From: Nocardioides pocheonensis
GTDB lineage: Bacteria > Actinomycetota > Actinomycetes > Propionibacteriales > Nocardioidaceae
Direction: 5' to 3'
DNA: 64,000 bases
NCBI RefSeq assembly: GCF_003725535.1
Contig: NZ_RJSF01000044.1
Coordinates: forward strand, 275,662-339,661
Below the pieces are notes generated by a model. It was given only the letters and a program-made list of their open reading frames with translations. It had not been told where the DNA came from and did no database searches. The translations under genes and the position numbers were made by a program. Below are positions 8,563 through 17,919 of this stretch, one piece after another (position 1 is the first letter of the stretch; every line of letters starts with the position of its first letter).

Positions 8563-9800
8563 GCCGGGGAACCGGCAGGATCTGGCCGGCGCGAGCGCTC
8601 ATCGCGTTCGCGCTGGCCGGTTCTCTCGTCCTCACCGGCTGCCAAGGAGGCGACAGCTCGGGCCGGAGCCGGGCAGGCACGGACGCGCACGGCGCCGATC
8701 CGTGCGACGCGCTGACCCGCACACGCTCGTTGTGCCGCACGATCACGCTGGGGGATCGCACCTTCCGGTACGCGCTGACGAGAGCCACCACCACGCGAAA
8801 GACCGCCGTGGTCGACGTGGGCGGCCCGGGAGTGGCGCCGCTCGGGTCGGCTTACCCGCGCGACCTGGTCCGCGACCTCGGCGCCGTCAACGTCCTGGTG
8901 ATCGACGAGCCGTGGACAACGGCCGCGCCGGTCGCCGGTTGCGACAGCGCCCTCACGCAGTGGTACGCCGACCTGCGGCTGCGCTGGCCGCAACCGGCCG
9001 ACGATGCGACGCTCCGCACCGTGGCCAGGACGTGCCGGTTGTTCGAGGGGGACGACCGCTGGACCCTCGGTCCGCACACCTACCGGGCGCTCGTCCGGGC
9101 CATCGCCGCGCGCGAGCACCTCGACCTCACCGAGTTCTACGGCTTCTCGTTCGGTTCGGTCCGGTGGGGCGCGACAGCGGACATGTTCAAGGGTGGCGTC
9201 CTGGTCAGCCCGTTCCCCACCGGCATGACGGCGGCCCGCTACCTGGCGCTCCGGGCCGGCGTCCGGCCACCGGCGATCGACCCGGACGTGCTGGGCATCC
9301 GGCCTCTTGGCCGCAGCCTCGACGTCGTGCCGCTCGACGTGGACGCAGCCCGGCTCGAGGCGCTCTATCTCGCTCCCGGCGCCCGCGACCGCATGTTCGC
9401 GGGCCGTGATCGCGCCACCCTCGTCGGCCGGCTCTCCGACCAGCTCCTGGGTCGCTACGGGACGGACTCGGTCTCCCACGCGTTGCTGGCCTATTGGGAC
9501 GGCACCTGCGGTGCCGTCGACTCCTGGCCGGCCGCCGGAGTCTCCCACCGGTACGGGCTCCCGGGCGAGCTGCTGCGGATCTGCTCGCTGCAGCAGGACA
9601 CGATGCCGATGGCGGGTTCGTACGCGTCCCGCCCGCCCACGTGTGTCGCGGTCGCCCGCGGCGACGGGATCGTGCCGGAGCGGGCGACGACGTGGCTGAC
9701 GTCGCGGCCGGGGTGGCCCGCTCCGATCGTCGTCGCCGGCGGGCACGCCACGTCTGCAGGCCTCACCGCCTGCCGGGCTCGCAGCCGCGCGGGCGGGTGA
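8559..9800 (+). CDS. Lipoprotein, alpha/beta-hydrolase-like
   Basis: The 413-aa product begins with a lipoprotein signal ending in the lipobox LTGC (Cys near residue 28), so it should be lipid-anchored outside the membrane. The fold resembles tripeptidyl-peptidase/TAP-like alpha/beta hydrolases. It has VDVGGPGVAP after the first strand, VLVIDEPWT, a nucleophile elbow GFSFGS (Ser), and a late GGHATSAG with a possible catalytic His. The Asp may lie in VARGDGIVPE. GTG at 8559 overlaps the preceding stop; GTG at 8556 is equally possible. The substrate is unknown. It ends 6 bases before the 3' end of pknB on the opposite strand. Confidence 0.8.
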   Translation: MSRGTGRIWPARALIAFALAGSLVLTGCQGGDSSGRSRAGTDAHGADPCDALTRTRSLCRTITLGDRTFRYALTRATTTRKTAVVDVGGPGVAPLGSAYPRDLVRDLGAVNVLVIDEPWTTAAPVAGCDSALTQWYADLRLRWPQPADDATLRTVARTCRLFEGDDRWTLGPHTYRALVRAIAAREHLDLTEFYGFSFGSVRWGATADMFKGGVLVSPFPTGMTAARYLALRAGVRPPAIDPDVLGIRPLGRSLDVVPLDVDAARLEALYLAPGARDRMFAGRDRATLVGRLSDQLLGRYGTDSVSHALLAYWDGTCGAVDSWPAAGVSHRYGLPGELLRICSLQQDTMPMAGSYASRPPTCVAVARGDGIVPERATTWLTSRPGWPAPIVVAGGHATSAGLTACRARSRAGG

Positions 9801-9806
9801 GGACTG

Positions 9807-11642
9807 TCAGGGCGTCGCGGTCGGCGTCGGGATCGGCAGGGTCGGGGTCGGGCTGACCGGCGGGGGCGGCTCGTAGGTCGAGACCAGGATCGTGATCGTC
9901 GACCCGGAGTTCTGCGGCGTACCCGCCTGCGGGCTCTGGCGCGTCACGGTCCCCTTCGGCTGGGTCGAGGCACCGTCGGGCACCGAGTCGACCTTGAACC
10001 CGGCGTCCTCGAGCAGCTTGGTCGCCTGGGCCTCGGTCTTGCCCACGACGTCCGGCACCGCCTTCGGGCCGTTGGAGTAGGTCAGCGTCACCACGGAGTT
10101 CGCCGAGACCTGCGTGCCCACGTCGGGGTTCACCGCGATCACGTCGTCCTTGTTCTCGTCGGAGTCCGCGCCCTTGAGCCGCACCCGCAGCCCGAGCGCG
10201 GTCAGCTGGTCCTTGGCGCTGTCCTTGTTGTCGCCGATCACGTCGGGGATCTGCACGTCCGGCTTGCCCGTCGACACCACGATCGTCACGGTCGACGCCG
10301 GGTCGACGGAGGCGTTGGCCTCCGGTGACTGCGAGATCACCCGGCCCTTCTCGATCGTGTCGCTCGCCTCGGAGGTCGCCTGCGGGGTCAGCCCGGCGTC
10401 GGTGAGGGTGGCCTCGGCCTGCGCCTGGGTCATGCCCACCACCGTGGGCACCGGCGTCTGGTTGGGCGACGAGCCGAGCAGCTTGGGGCCGAGCACCGCG
10501 GCGAGGGCGACCAGGGCGGCGAGCAGCAGGCCGAGCAGGATCAGGGGTGCGGTACGCCGCTTCTCCGCCGGCGGCTCGTCGGCCCGGTGACCGCCCGTGA
10601 CGACGGCGGTCGACGCCGTGTCGTGCACCGGCGCCGTGGTGGGGATGAAGGCGGTGGCCGCCTCGGCGGGGACCGGAGGCGCCTGCACGGGACGCCCGGC
10701 CAGGTAGCGGTCGATGTCCTCCTTCATCGCAGCAGCGCTCTGGTAGCGGTCCTCGACCCGCTTCGCGAGCGCCTTCATCACGATCGCGTCGATCTCCGGC
10801 GGCAGGTCGGCGTCCAGGGACGACGGGCGCGGTGGCTGCTCCCGCACGTGCTGGTAGGCGACGGAGACCGGGCTGTCGCCGACGAACGGGGGCCGGCCGG
10901 TCAGCAGCTCGAACAGCAGGCAGCCGGTGGAGTACACGTCGGATCGCGAGTCCACCTGCTCACCGCGGGCCTGCTCGGGCGAGAGGTACTGCGCGGTCCC
11001 CACCACGGCCGCGGTGGCAGTCATCGTGCTCTGCGCGTCGGCGACCGCACGGGCGATGCCGAAGTCCATCACCTTCACGTCGCCGGCCGGGGTGAGCATG
11101 ACGTTGCCGGGCTTGATGTCGCGGTGGATGATCCCGGCCCGGTGGCTGTAGTCGAGCGCAGAGAGCACGCCCGAGGTGATCTCGAGGGCCCGCTCGGGAA
11201 GGATCTTGCGGCCCTCGCGGAGGATGTCGCGCAGCGTGCGGCCGGCGACGTACTCCATCACGATGTAGGGCTGCGACACGTTGCTGCCGTCGGAGGCGAG
11301 CTCCTCGCCGGTGTCGTAGACCGAGACGATCGCGGTGTGGTTGAGCGAGGCCGCCGACTGCGCCTCGCGCCGGAACCGTGCCTGGAAGGTGGCGTCGCTG
11401 GCGAGGTCGGTGCGCAGCCGCTTGATCGCGACGGTGCGGCCGAGGCGCACGTCGGTGCCCTTGCGGACCTCGGCCATGCCGCCCCGGCCGAGCAGCTCGC
11501 CGAGCTCGTAGCGGCCACCGACCCGGTGCGGCGGCGGCCCCGGGTGCTGGCCGGATTGCTGGCCGTGAAGGTGGCCCTGGGGCTGGCCAGGGACCTGCCC
11601 GGGGTTCTCCCCCGTGTTGCGGCCGGTCGGCGCGTCAGACAT
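9807..11642 (-). CDS. pknB: Serine/threonine protein kinase PknB with three PASTA domains
   Basis: The 611-aa receptor kinase has a Pro/Gln/His-rich lead (1-40) and then the kinase domain. Visible motifs are GRGGMAEV (glycine loop), VAIKRL (Lys), HRDIKPGNV (catalytic loop), DFGIA and SPEQARG. A juxtamembrane part and one span (LILLGLLLAALVALAAV) are followed by three PASTA repeats starting VPTVVGM, IPDVIGD and VPDVVGK. PASTA domains bind muropeptides or lipid II, and the kinase phosphorylates cell-division and wall-synthesis proteins. Mycobacterial PknB has four PASTA repeats; here three are seen, then a Pro/Thr tail. GAGGAG overlaps the pknA stop and lies upstream of the ATG at 11642. It is last in the operon. 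Confidence 0.96.
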   Translation of the reverse strand: MSDAPTGRNTGENPGQVPGQPQGHLHGQQSGQHPGPPPHRVGGRYELGELLGRGGMAEVRKGTDVRLGRTVAIKRLRTDLASDATFQARFRREAQSAASLNHTAIVSVYDTGEELASDGSNVSQPYIVMEYVAGRTLRDILREGRKILPERALEITSGVLSALDYSHRAGIIHRDIKPGNVMLTPAGDVKVMDFGIARAVADAQSTMTATAAVVGTAQYLSPEQARGEQVDSRSDVYSTGCLLFELLTGRPPFVGDSPVSVAYQHVREQPPRPSSLDADLPPEIDAIVMKALAKRVEDRYQSAAAMKEDIDRYLAGRPVQAPPVPAEAATAFIPTTAPVHDTASTAVVTGGHRADEPPAEKRRTAPLILLGLLLAALVALAAVLGPKLLGSSPNQTPVPTVVGMTQAQAEATLTDAGLTPQATSEASDTIEKGRVISQSPEANASVDPASTVTIVVSTGKPDVQIPDVIGDNKDSAKDQLTALGLRVRLKGADSDENKDDVIAVNPDVGTQVSANSVVTLTYSNGPKAVPDVVGKTEAQATKLLEDAGFKVDSVPDGASTQPKGTVTRQSPQAGTPQNSGSTITILVSTYEPPPPVSPTPTLPIPTPTATP

Positions 11643-11657
11643 GAAGAGGTCTCCTCA

Positions 11658-12989
11658 TCAGTGTTTGCCCTTCCCGTGGCCCTTGTCGGGCCCTCCCCCG
11701 TGGTGCTTGGTCGTGCCCGGCTGCGGCTTCTGGACCGCACCCCAGACGTCGAGGCGGATGGTGGCGCCGGCCTTCACGCTGCCGGTCGGCGCGAGTGTCG
11801 CGACGGTGCCGACGGTGTGCCCGCCCGGGTTGGCGACGGTGACGACCCGGGTGTGCAGCCCGAGCGCCCCGAGAGCGGCCCGGACGTCGGCCACCGGCTT
11901 CCCGACGTACGCCGCCGGGTCGACGGTGACGTCGGCAGGTGCCGCCGATGAGACGTTCCCGGAGGGGGAGGAGGATCCCCCGGACGGTGTGTTGTCGGTC
12001 TCACCGCCACGCGAGGCGAGGGCGGTCACCACGGCGATGGCCACGACCGCGAGCACGGCGAGCGCGGCCCACAGGGCCGCACGGCGGCGGGCCAGTGTCC
12101 CGAAGCCGCCCGGCTCGGGCGCCACCGGCGGCGCGGCGGGCAGGGGTCCGGTGAGCAGCATGGTCTGCTCCGGGGCCAGGGCGTGCAGCGCTGCGGCCAG
12201 CTCGGAGCCGTCGGCGTAGCGCTCCTCGGGGCGCTTGGCCATCGCCCGACGCGTGACCTCGGCGAGACCGGCGGGCACGTGCTCGGGCAGCTCGGGCACC
12301 GGCTCGCGGATGTGTGCCAGCGCGAGCGCGACCGGGCTCTCCGCCTGGAAGGGCCGGTGGCCGGCCAGGCACTCGAACAGCACCACGCCCAGGCCGTAGA
12401 CGTCGCTGGCTGGAGTCGCCGTGTGGCCCTCGGCCTGCTCCGGGGAGATGTACGACGGCGTGCCGAGGAGCTGGCCGGTCTCGGTCAGTGCCATCCCGTC
12501 GCCGGCGCGGGCGATGCCGAAGTCGGTGATCTTCACGACGCCGTCCGGGGTCACCATGAAGTTGCCGGGCTTGACGTCGCGGTGCACGAGCCCGATCGCG
12601 TGCGCCGCGGCAAGGGCGTCGGCGGCCTGGGTGACCAGCAGCCGCGCCTGCTCGGCGTCCAGCGCCCGACCTCCGGCCAGCAGGTCGGAGAGGGTGCGGC
12701 CCTCGACGTACTCCATCACCAGGAACGGCGGGTGGTCCTCGTCGACGTCGCCCGCGCCGAAGTCGAACACGGTGGCGACGTTCGGGTGCTGCAGGGAGGC
12801 GGCGCTGCGGGCCTCCTGGAGGAACCGGGTGCGGAACCCCTCGTCGTCGGCGTACTCGTGCTTGAGGTACTTCACCGCAACGTCGCGGTGGAGCACCTCG
12901 TCGTGCGCGAGCCACACCTCGCCCATGCCACCGGTCGCGAGCCGGTGGCGGCGGGTGTAGCGCTCGGCGCGCTGGCCGGTGCCCATCAT
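11658..12989 (-). CDS. pknA: Serine/threonine protein kinase PknA with a single PASTA-like domain
   Basis: The 443-aa kinase has motifs ATGGMGEV, VAVKYL, HRDVKPGNF, DFGIA and SPEQAEG. One membrane span follows (ALWAALAVLAVVAIAVVTAL, about 308-327), then a Ser/Gly linker and one PASTA-like module (DPAAYVGKPVADVRAAL). The tail is rich in His, Gly and Lys (KHHGGGPDKGHGKGKH). PknA of Mycobacterium lacks PASTA, so this is a variant; its operon position between pbpA and pknB supports the name. Two ATGs (12989 and 12986) are possible; the first is given. It acts in cell-shape and division signalling together with PknB and the phosphatase PstP. Confidence 0.93.
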   Translation of the reverse strand: MMGTGQRAERYTRRHRLATGGMGEVWLAHDEVLHRDVAVKYLKHEYADDEGFRTRFLQEARSAASLQHPNVATVFDFGAGDVDEDHPPFLVMEYVEGRTLSDLLAGGRALDAEQARLLVTQAADALAAAHAIGLVHRDVKPGNFMVTPDGVVKITDFGIARAGDGMALTETGQLLGTPSYISPEQAEGHTATPASDVYGLGVVLFECLAGHRPFQAESPVALALAHIREPVPELPEHVPAGLAEVTRRAMAKRPEERYADGSELAAALHALAPEQTMLLTGPLPAAPPVAPEPGGFGTLARRRAALWAALAVLAVVAIAVVTALASRGGETDNTPSGGSSSPSGNVSSAAPADVTVDPAAYVGKPVADVRAALGALGLHTRVVTVANPGGHTVGTVATLAPTGSVKAGATIRLDVWGAVQKPQPGTTKHHGGGPDKGHGKGKH

Positions 12990-12996
12990 CGGCTCG

Positions 12997-14481
12997 TCAC
13001 GGGTTCAGCACCGCCTCCATGACCGACTTCGCGATCGGTGCCGCCAGTCCGTTGCCGGAGATCGCGTCGCGGTCGACGCCGGCGTCCTGCACGAGCACGG
13101 CCACCGCGATCTTCGGGCTGTCGGCCGGGGCGAAGGAGACGAACCAGGCGTACGGCGGCCGATTGGCCTCGCTCTGCGCGGTGCCGGTCTTGCCGGCGAC
13201 CTTGACGCCCGGGATCTGCGCGTTGACGGCGGTGCCGTTGTCGACGACGGCGACCATCATGTCGGTCAGCTTGCGGGCGGTCGCGGCCGAGACGGCATTG
13301 GCGGTCAGCGGCTGCGGATCGGTCTTGCCGAGCACCTCGAGGTCGTGCGAGCGCACCTCGTCGACCAGGTAGGGCTTCATCACGGTGCCGTTGTTGGCGA
13401 TGCCCGCGGCGACCATCGCCATCTGCAGCGGCGTGGCCGACACCTCCCACTGCCCGATCGCCGACAGCGCGGTCTGCGGGGCGTCCGGGTGCGGGAACTT
13501 GGCGGCGGCCTGCCGGGTCAGCGAGTCGTCGAGGTCGTGGAACCAGGTCTGCCCCCAGCCGAACTTCTCGGCCTGCTGCTGCAGGGCGTCGGCACCCAGG
13601 TCGAGCCCGATCGAACCGAAGGCGACGTTGCACGACACCTGGAGCGCGCGGGTGAGCGTGATCTTGGCGCCCCCGCAGCTGCCACCGTTCTCGTTGGGGA
13701 GCACGCTCGTGCTCTGCGGCAGCTTGAGGCTCGCTCCGCCCGGCACCATCGTGTCGGGCTGGTACTTGCCGCTCTCCAGGGCCGCCGCCGCGGTGACGAG
13801 CTTGAAGGTCGAGCCCGGCGGCAGCACGGTCTCGATCGCCCGGTTGTCCAGGGGGTTGAGGGCGTTGGCCAGCAGCGCCTTGTGCGCCTGGGACACCGCG
13901 GTGAAGTCGTGGCCGGCCAGCCGGTTGGGGTCGTACGTCGGGCTGGACACCATCGCGAGGACCTTGCCCGTGCTCGGCTCGAGGGCCACGACCGCTCCGC
14001 GGACGTTGTCGCCGAGGGCCCGCAGCCCGTCGTACGCGGCCTTCTGCGCCTTGGGGTTGATCGTCAGGCTGACGCTGCCGCCCTGCGGGTCGCCGCTGCC
14101 GAACAGGTCGACGACCCGGTTGACGAAGAGCTTGGAGTCGTTGCCCGAGAGCACGGAGTTCTGGGTCGCCTCGATGCCGCCGACGCCCCAGTCGCGGGAG
14201 AAGAAGCCGGTGATCGGGGCGTACATCCGGCCCTGCGGGTAGACCCGCTGGTACTTGTACTGGTCGTCGGACTTCTGGCTCTGGGCGACCTCCTTGCCGC
14301 CCACCACGATCGCACCGCGCGGACGGGAGAACGCCTCGTCGAGCACGCGCCGGTTGTCCGGGTGCTTGCTCAGCGAGGTGAGCGCGTCCGACTGCCAGTA
14401 CTGCAGGTAGGTGACGTTGATCAGCAGCGCCAGGAACAGCACCATGCAGCCGATCGCCAGGTTGCGGATGGGGCGATTCAT
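12997..14481 (-). CDS. pbpA: Class B penicillin-binding protein PbpA (transpeptidase)
   Basis: This is a 494-aa monofunctional transpeptidase that cross-links peptidoglycan outside the membrane. It has an N-terminal anchor (IGCMVLFLALLINVTYLQYW, about residues 9-28), a dimerisation-type domain (RGAIVV, RVYPQG) and a transpeptidase domain. Active-site motifs are STFK (nucleophile Ser), SCN (the SxN motif) and KTGTAQ. The ATG at 14481 overlaps the rodA stop (ATGA) and has GAGG upstream. It pairs with RodA, which makes the glycan strand, so the two act as a polymerase-transpeptidase complex controlled by PknA/PknB. Confidence 0.96.
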   Translation of the reverse strand: MNRPIRNLAIGCMVLFLALLINVTYLQYWQSDALTSLSKHPDNRRVLDEAFSRPRGAIVVGGKEVAQSQKSDDQYKYQRVYPQGRMYAPITGFFSRDWGVGGIEATQNSVLSGNDSKLFVNRVVDLFGSGDPQGGSVSLTINPKAQKAAYDGLRALGDNVRGAVVALEPSTGKVLAMVSSPTYDPNRLAGHDFTAVSQAHKALLANALNPLDNRAIETVLPPGSTFKLVTAAAALESGKYQPDTMVPGGASLKLPQSTSVLPNENGGSCGGAKITLTRALQVSCNVAFGSIGLDLGADALQQQAEKFGWGQTWFHDLDDSLTRQAAAKFPHPDAPQTALSAIGQWEVSATPLQMAMVAAGIANNGTVMKPYLVDEVRSHDLEVLGKTDPQPLTANAVSAATARKLTDMMVAVVDNGTAVNAQIPGVKVAGKTGTAQSEANRPPYAWFVSFAPADSPKIAVAVLVQDAGVDRDAISGNGLAAPIAKSVMEAVLNP

Positions 14482-15905
14482 CGCAGCCTCACCACCTGGG
14501 TCGCGTCCATCTCCTCCGGGTCGGCGAGCAGCTCCGGCGGCGGCCGCCGGGCGTGGTCGGAGATGCGCAGCAGCAGCGCCACGATGGCCCAGTTCGCCAC
14601 CAGGCTGGAGCCGCCGTAGGAGAGGAACGGCGTGGTGAGGCCGGTGAGCGGGATCAGCTTGGTGACCCCGCCGATGACCACGAACACCTGCAGCGCGAAC
14701 ACCACCGCCAGGCCCGCCGCGACCAGCTTGCCGAAGTTGTCGCGGCAGATCAGCGAGATCCGCAGGCCGCGCTCCACGAGGATCCCGTAGAGCACCACCA
14801 CCGCCATCAGACCGGTGAGGCCGAGCTCCTCGCCGATCGAGGCGGCGATGAAGTCGGAGAAGCCGAACGGCGTCAGCTGCGGGCTGCCCTGGCCCAGGCC
14901 CCGACCGGTCAGGCCGCCCCAGCCCATGCCGTAGAGGCCCTGCACGATCTGGTAGCCGCGGGCCTGGTGGAACGGGTCCAGCCACACGTCGACGCGATCG
15001 GTGACGTGCCCGACGAACAGGTAGCTGGCGTAGGCACCGAGGAGGAAGAGACCGCCGCCGACGACGAGCCAGCCCGGTCGCTCGGTGGCGACGTAGAGCA
15101 TCACCAGGAAGATGCCGAAGAACAGCAGCGAGGAGCCCAGGTCGTTCTGGAACACCAGGATGGCGAGGCTGAGCAGCCACATCGCCAGGATCGGGCCGAG
15201 GTCGCGGCCGCGGGGCAGGTCGACGAACAGGACCCTGCGGCCCGCGAGCGCGAGTGCGTCGCGGTGCAGCACCAGGTAGCCGCCGAACGCGATCACCAGC
15301 AGCACCTTGGCGACCTCGCCCGGCTGGAAGCTCATCGAGCCGAGGTGGATCCAGATGCGGGCGCCGTACACCTCGCGGCCGATGCCGGGGACCAGCGGGA
15401 GCAGCAGCAGGAGGATCGCGCTGAAGCCCGCGGTGTAGGTGAACGCCTGCAGCCGGCGGTGGTCGCGGAGCCCCACCAGCACGGCGATGAAGAGGGCGAC
15501 CCCGATGGTCATCCACATCAGCTGGGTGCGCGCGCCCGGGGACTTGTCGGGCGAGGCCAGGTGGATCCGGTAGATCATCGCCAGGCCGAGGCCGTTCAGC
15601 GCCGACACGATCGGCAGGATGATCGGGTCGGCGTACTCGGCGCGGAGCCGGATGGTCACGTGGGCGGCGACGACGAGCACGGCCAGCCAGGTGCCGTAGC
15701 CGATGATGTCGGCCGGCACGGTGCCGTCCACGCCGAGGCCCACGGCGGCGTACGCGCCGAGGCCGACCAGCAGGCTGAGCACGAGCAGGAAGAGCTCGGC
15801 GCCCCGGCGCCGGCGGTGGACGAACTCCATCAGCGGGCCGGGGCGCGGGTCGCGGCCGGCCGCCGAGGAGGGGCCGGTGCGCACGGACGCGCGCGGCGAG
15901 CTCAC
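14478..15905 (-). CDS. rodA: SEDS-family peptidoglycan glycosyltransferase RodA/FtsW
   Basis: The 475-aa protein has about 12 spans and belongs to the SEDS family, which polymerises lipid II into glycan. Conserved features are FQPGEVAKVLLVIAFGGYL, QNDLGSSLLFFGIF, GYQIVQGLYGMGWGG, FSDFIAASIGEELGL and the late TTPFLSYGGSSL. GTG at 15905 overlaps the pstP stop (GTGA); an internal ATG (MEFVHRRRRG) is another possible start. It is coupled to pbpA downstream. Confidence 0.95.
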   Translation of the reverse strand: MSSPRASVRTGPSSAAGRDPRPGPLMEFVHRRRRGAELFLLVLSLLVGLGAYAAVGLGVDGTVPADIIGYGTWLAVLVVAAHVTIRLRAEYADPIILPIVSALNGLGLAMIYRIHLASPDKSPGARTQLMWMTIGVALFIAVLVGLRDHRRLQAFTYTAGFSAILLLLLPLVPGIGREVYGARIWIHLGSMSFQPGEVAKVLLVIAFGGYLVLHRDALALAGRRVLFVDLPRGRDLGPILAMWLLSLAILVFQNDLGSSLLFFGIFLVMLYVATERPGWLVVGGGLFLLGAYASYLFVGHVTDRVDVWLDPFHQARGYQIVQGLYGMGWGGLTGRGLGQGSPQLTPFGFSDFIAASIGEELGLTGLMAVVVLYGILVERGLRISLICRDNFGKLVAAGLAVVFALQVFVVIGGVTKLIPLTGLTTPFLSYGGSSLVANWAIVALLLRISDHARRPPPELLADPEEMDATQVVRLR

Positions 15906-17437
15906 GGCGTGGCTCCGGGCGTCGTGGGGGCCGGTGTGGTCGCCGGCGTGGTGGCGCCCGCCGTCGGTGCCGGGGTGGCGGTCGCGCAGGGGTCGGCGAG
16001 GAGGTTGCTCGGGCTGCTGCTCGGGGTCGTCGCCGGCGTGCTGGGCGGGGTCGTCGGCGCCGTCGTCGGGCTGGGCGGCGGTGTCGTCGCGCCCGCGCTC
16101 TTCTTCCCTGCCGGGGCCGTCGCGGCCGGGGTCGGGGCGGGGGTCGGCGTGGGGGTCGGGGTGGGCGTCGGGCAGCTCACCTTGAGGTCGGCGATGATCC
16201 GGCGCGCGTCGCCGAGGCCCTCGGCGCTGATGCCGCTGCGCACGCGGCCGGCGTCGTAGGACTCGAGCTCGGCGAGGGTGAGACCCGTCCGCTCGGCCAC
16301 CCGGTGCGTGCGTACGCCGGGCAGCTCGGCCTTGACGCCCTTGAAGATCACCACGGTGCCGCCGTCGTCGGAGACGTAGTACTGCCCCTGCGACCAGGAG
16401 TACAACGCTCCCGCGCCGAGCCCGAGGAGCAGCACGAGCACGGCGAGCACCGCGAGCCGTCGCGCCCACCCGAAGCGGCGCGGTGGCCGTGGGGCGTAGC
16501 GGAGCTCCTCCGGGTCGAGGCCGCCGAGCTCCTCGTCCTCGAGACCGGTCAGGTCGGTCTCGTTGAGGTTGCCGGTCGCGTCGTTGGTGAGCTGACGGTG
16601 CGGCAACGTGGCCGCCGCTCCGACCACGGCCGGGGGTGCGGGGACGGCCTCACCGTCGCACACCTCGGCGAGGACCACGGTCACGTTGTCGGAGCTGCCC
16701 GCCTCGAGCGCGGCGCGCACGAGCGCACCGGCCGCCTCGTCGAGCGGCGCACCGGTGAGCAGCTGCGCCATCGTCTCCGGCTCGAGCACGCCCGAGCACC
16801 CGTCCGAGCACAGCAGCACGCGGTCGCCGGTCTCGACCGGGACGGAGAACAGGTCGGGGTCGGGCTCGTGCACGCCGTCGACGGCCTTGAGGATCAGGTT
16901 GCGGTGCGGGTGGACCCGCGCCTCCTGCTCGGTGATCCGGCCTTCGTCGACCAGGCTCTGGACCAGGGTGTGGTCGGTGGTGAGGCTGCGCAGGATGCCG
17001 CCGTGGAGGAGGTAGCCGCGGCTGTCGCCGACGTGGCCGACCTGCAGCTCGGTGCCGTCGAAGACCGCGGCGGTGACGGTGGTGCTGGTGCCCTCGAGCT
17101 CGGGGTGCGCCTCGACGATCTCGGCGAGCCGGTCGTGGGCGAGGTGGATCGTCGCCGAGAGCGCGCTGAGCGCGTCGTCCCCGGGAGGTACGTCGAGCTT
17201 CTTGATCGCGTCGACCGCGGCGCTGCTGGCGATGTCGCCGCGGGCCGCGCCGCCCACCCCGTCGGCGATCACGAGCAGGTTCGGGCCGGCGTACCCGGAG
17301 TCCTGGTTGTCGCGGCGCACGCGGCCGACGTCGGACAGGGCGGCGAACTCGAGGTGCAGCGCGGCTCCGGTCGCGGCGCCGGTGGTCGCGTCGGCACCGC
17401 TGTCCGGGCCGCTCCCCGGGCTCGTCTGGGAAGTCAC
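15902..17437 (-). CDS. pstP: PP2C-family Ser/Thr phosphatase PstP
   Basis: The 511-aa phosphatase reverses phosphorylation by PknA and PknB. The PP2C domain (about 30-265) has metal-binding motifs VRRDNQDSG, VIADGVGGAARG, GHVGDSRGYLL, LLCSDGCSG and GSSDNVTVV. A linker, a single span (LAVLAVLVLLLGLGAGALY) and an outside domain follow. The C-terminus is an unusually long low-complexity tail of Thr-Pro repeats plus Ser/Ala/Pro (PTPTPTPTPTPAPTP). The GTG at 17437 overlaps the fhaB stop. Confidence 0.95.
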   Translation of the reverse strand: MTSQTSPGSGPDSGADATTGAATGAALHLEFAALSDVGRVRRDNQDSGYAGPNLLVIADGVGGAARGDIASSAAVDAIKKLDVPPGDDALSALSATIHLAHDRLAEIVEAHPELEGTSTTVTAAVFDGTELQVGHVGDSRGYLLHGGILRSLTTDHTLVQSLVDEGRITEQEARVHPHRNLILKAVDGVHEPDPDLFSVPVETGDRVLLCSDGCSGVLEPETMAQLLTGAPLDEAAGALVRAALEAGSSDNVTVVLAEVCDGEAVPAPPAVVGAAATLPHRQLTNDATGNLNETDLTGLEDEELGGLDPEELRYAPRPPRRFGWARRLAVLAVLVLLLGLGAGALYSWSQGQYYVSDDGGTVVIFKGVKAELPGVRTHRVAERTGLTLAELESYDAGRVRSGISAEGLGDARRIIADLKVSCPTPTPTPTPTPAPTPAATAPAGKKSAGATTPPPSPTTAPTTPPSTPATTPSSSPSNLLADPCATATPAPTAGATTPATTPAPTTPGATP

Positions 17438-17919
17438 TTGCGCAGCTCCAGGATGGACTTGCCGATCCGGATCTGGGTGCCCAGCGAGATCGCGGTGGGC
17501 TGGGAGATCCGGCTGCTGCCCACGTAGGTGCCGTTGGTGGAGCCGAGGTCCTCGACATACCACTGGTCGCCGGAGCTGCCGATGCGGGCGTGCCGGGTGG
17601 AGACGTAGTCGTCGTCGAGGCGGATCGCGGCGTCGTTGCCGCGGCCGATCAGCAGCGGCGCCTTGTCGAGCGAGATCACCTCACCCTTGTTACCGCCCTC
17701 GACGATCGCCACCGCCGTCGGGGTGCCGCGCCGCGGCTTCGCCGGCTTCGTGCGGGTCTTGGCGGCCGTCTTCGCCGCGCGGCGCTCGGGTCGGCCGCCC
17801 TCGCGGGCGACGCGCGCGCCGAACATGTCCGAGCGGATCACGGAGATCGCCGAGAGCACGAAGATCCAGAGGATCGCCAGGTAGGCGAACCGGATCAGCA
17901 CCAGCGTGAGCTCGGACAT
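17434..17919 (-). CDS. fhaB: FHA-domain protein FhaB (FipA)
   Basis: The 161-aa protein has an N-terminal membrane span (LVLIRFAYLAILWIFVLSAI), a basic linker (TAAKTRTKPAKPRRG) and a C-terminal FHA domain that binds phosphothreonine. The domain marks are LLIGRGNDAAIRL, STRHARI and DLGSTNGTYVG. In mycobacteria FipA links PknA-dependent phosphorylation to FtsZ and FtsQ. It overlaps fhaA by one base (TGATG) and pstP by GTGA. Confidence 0.94.
   Translation of the reverse strand: MSELTLVLIRFAYLAILWIFVLSAISVIRSDMFGARVAREGGRPERRAAKTAAKTRTKPAKPRRGTPTAVAIVEGGNKGEVISLDKAPLLIGRGNDAAIRLDDDYVSTRHARIGSSGDQWYVEDLGSTNGTYVGSSRISQPTAISLGTQIRIGKSILELRK

Noticed and set aside
16000-16180. Short repeats in pstP that look like a repeat array
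   Set aside because: They are codon repeats for the Thr-Pro tail of the phosphatase; there are no unique spacers and so no CRISPR array. No CRISPR or cas gene was seen anywhere.
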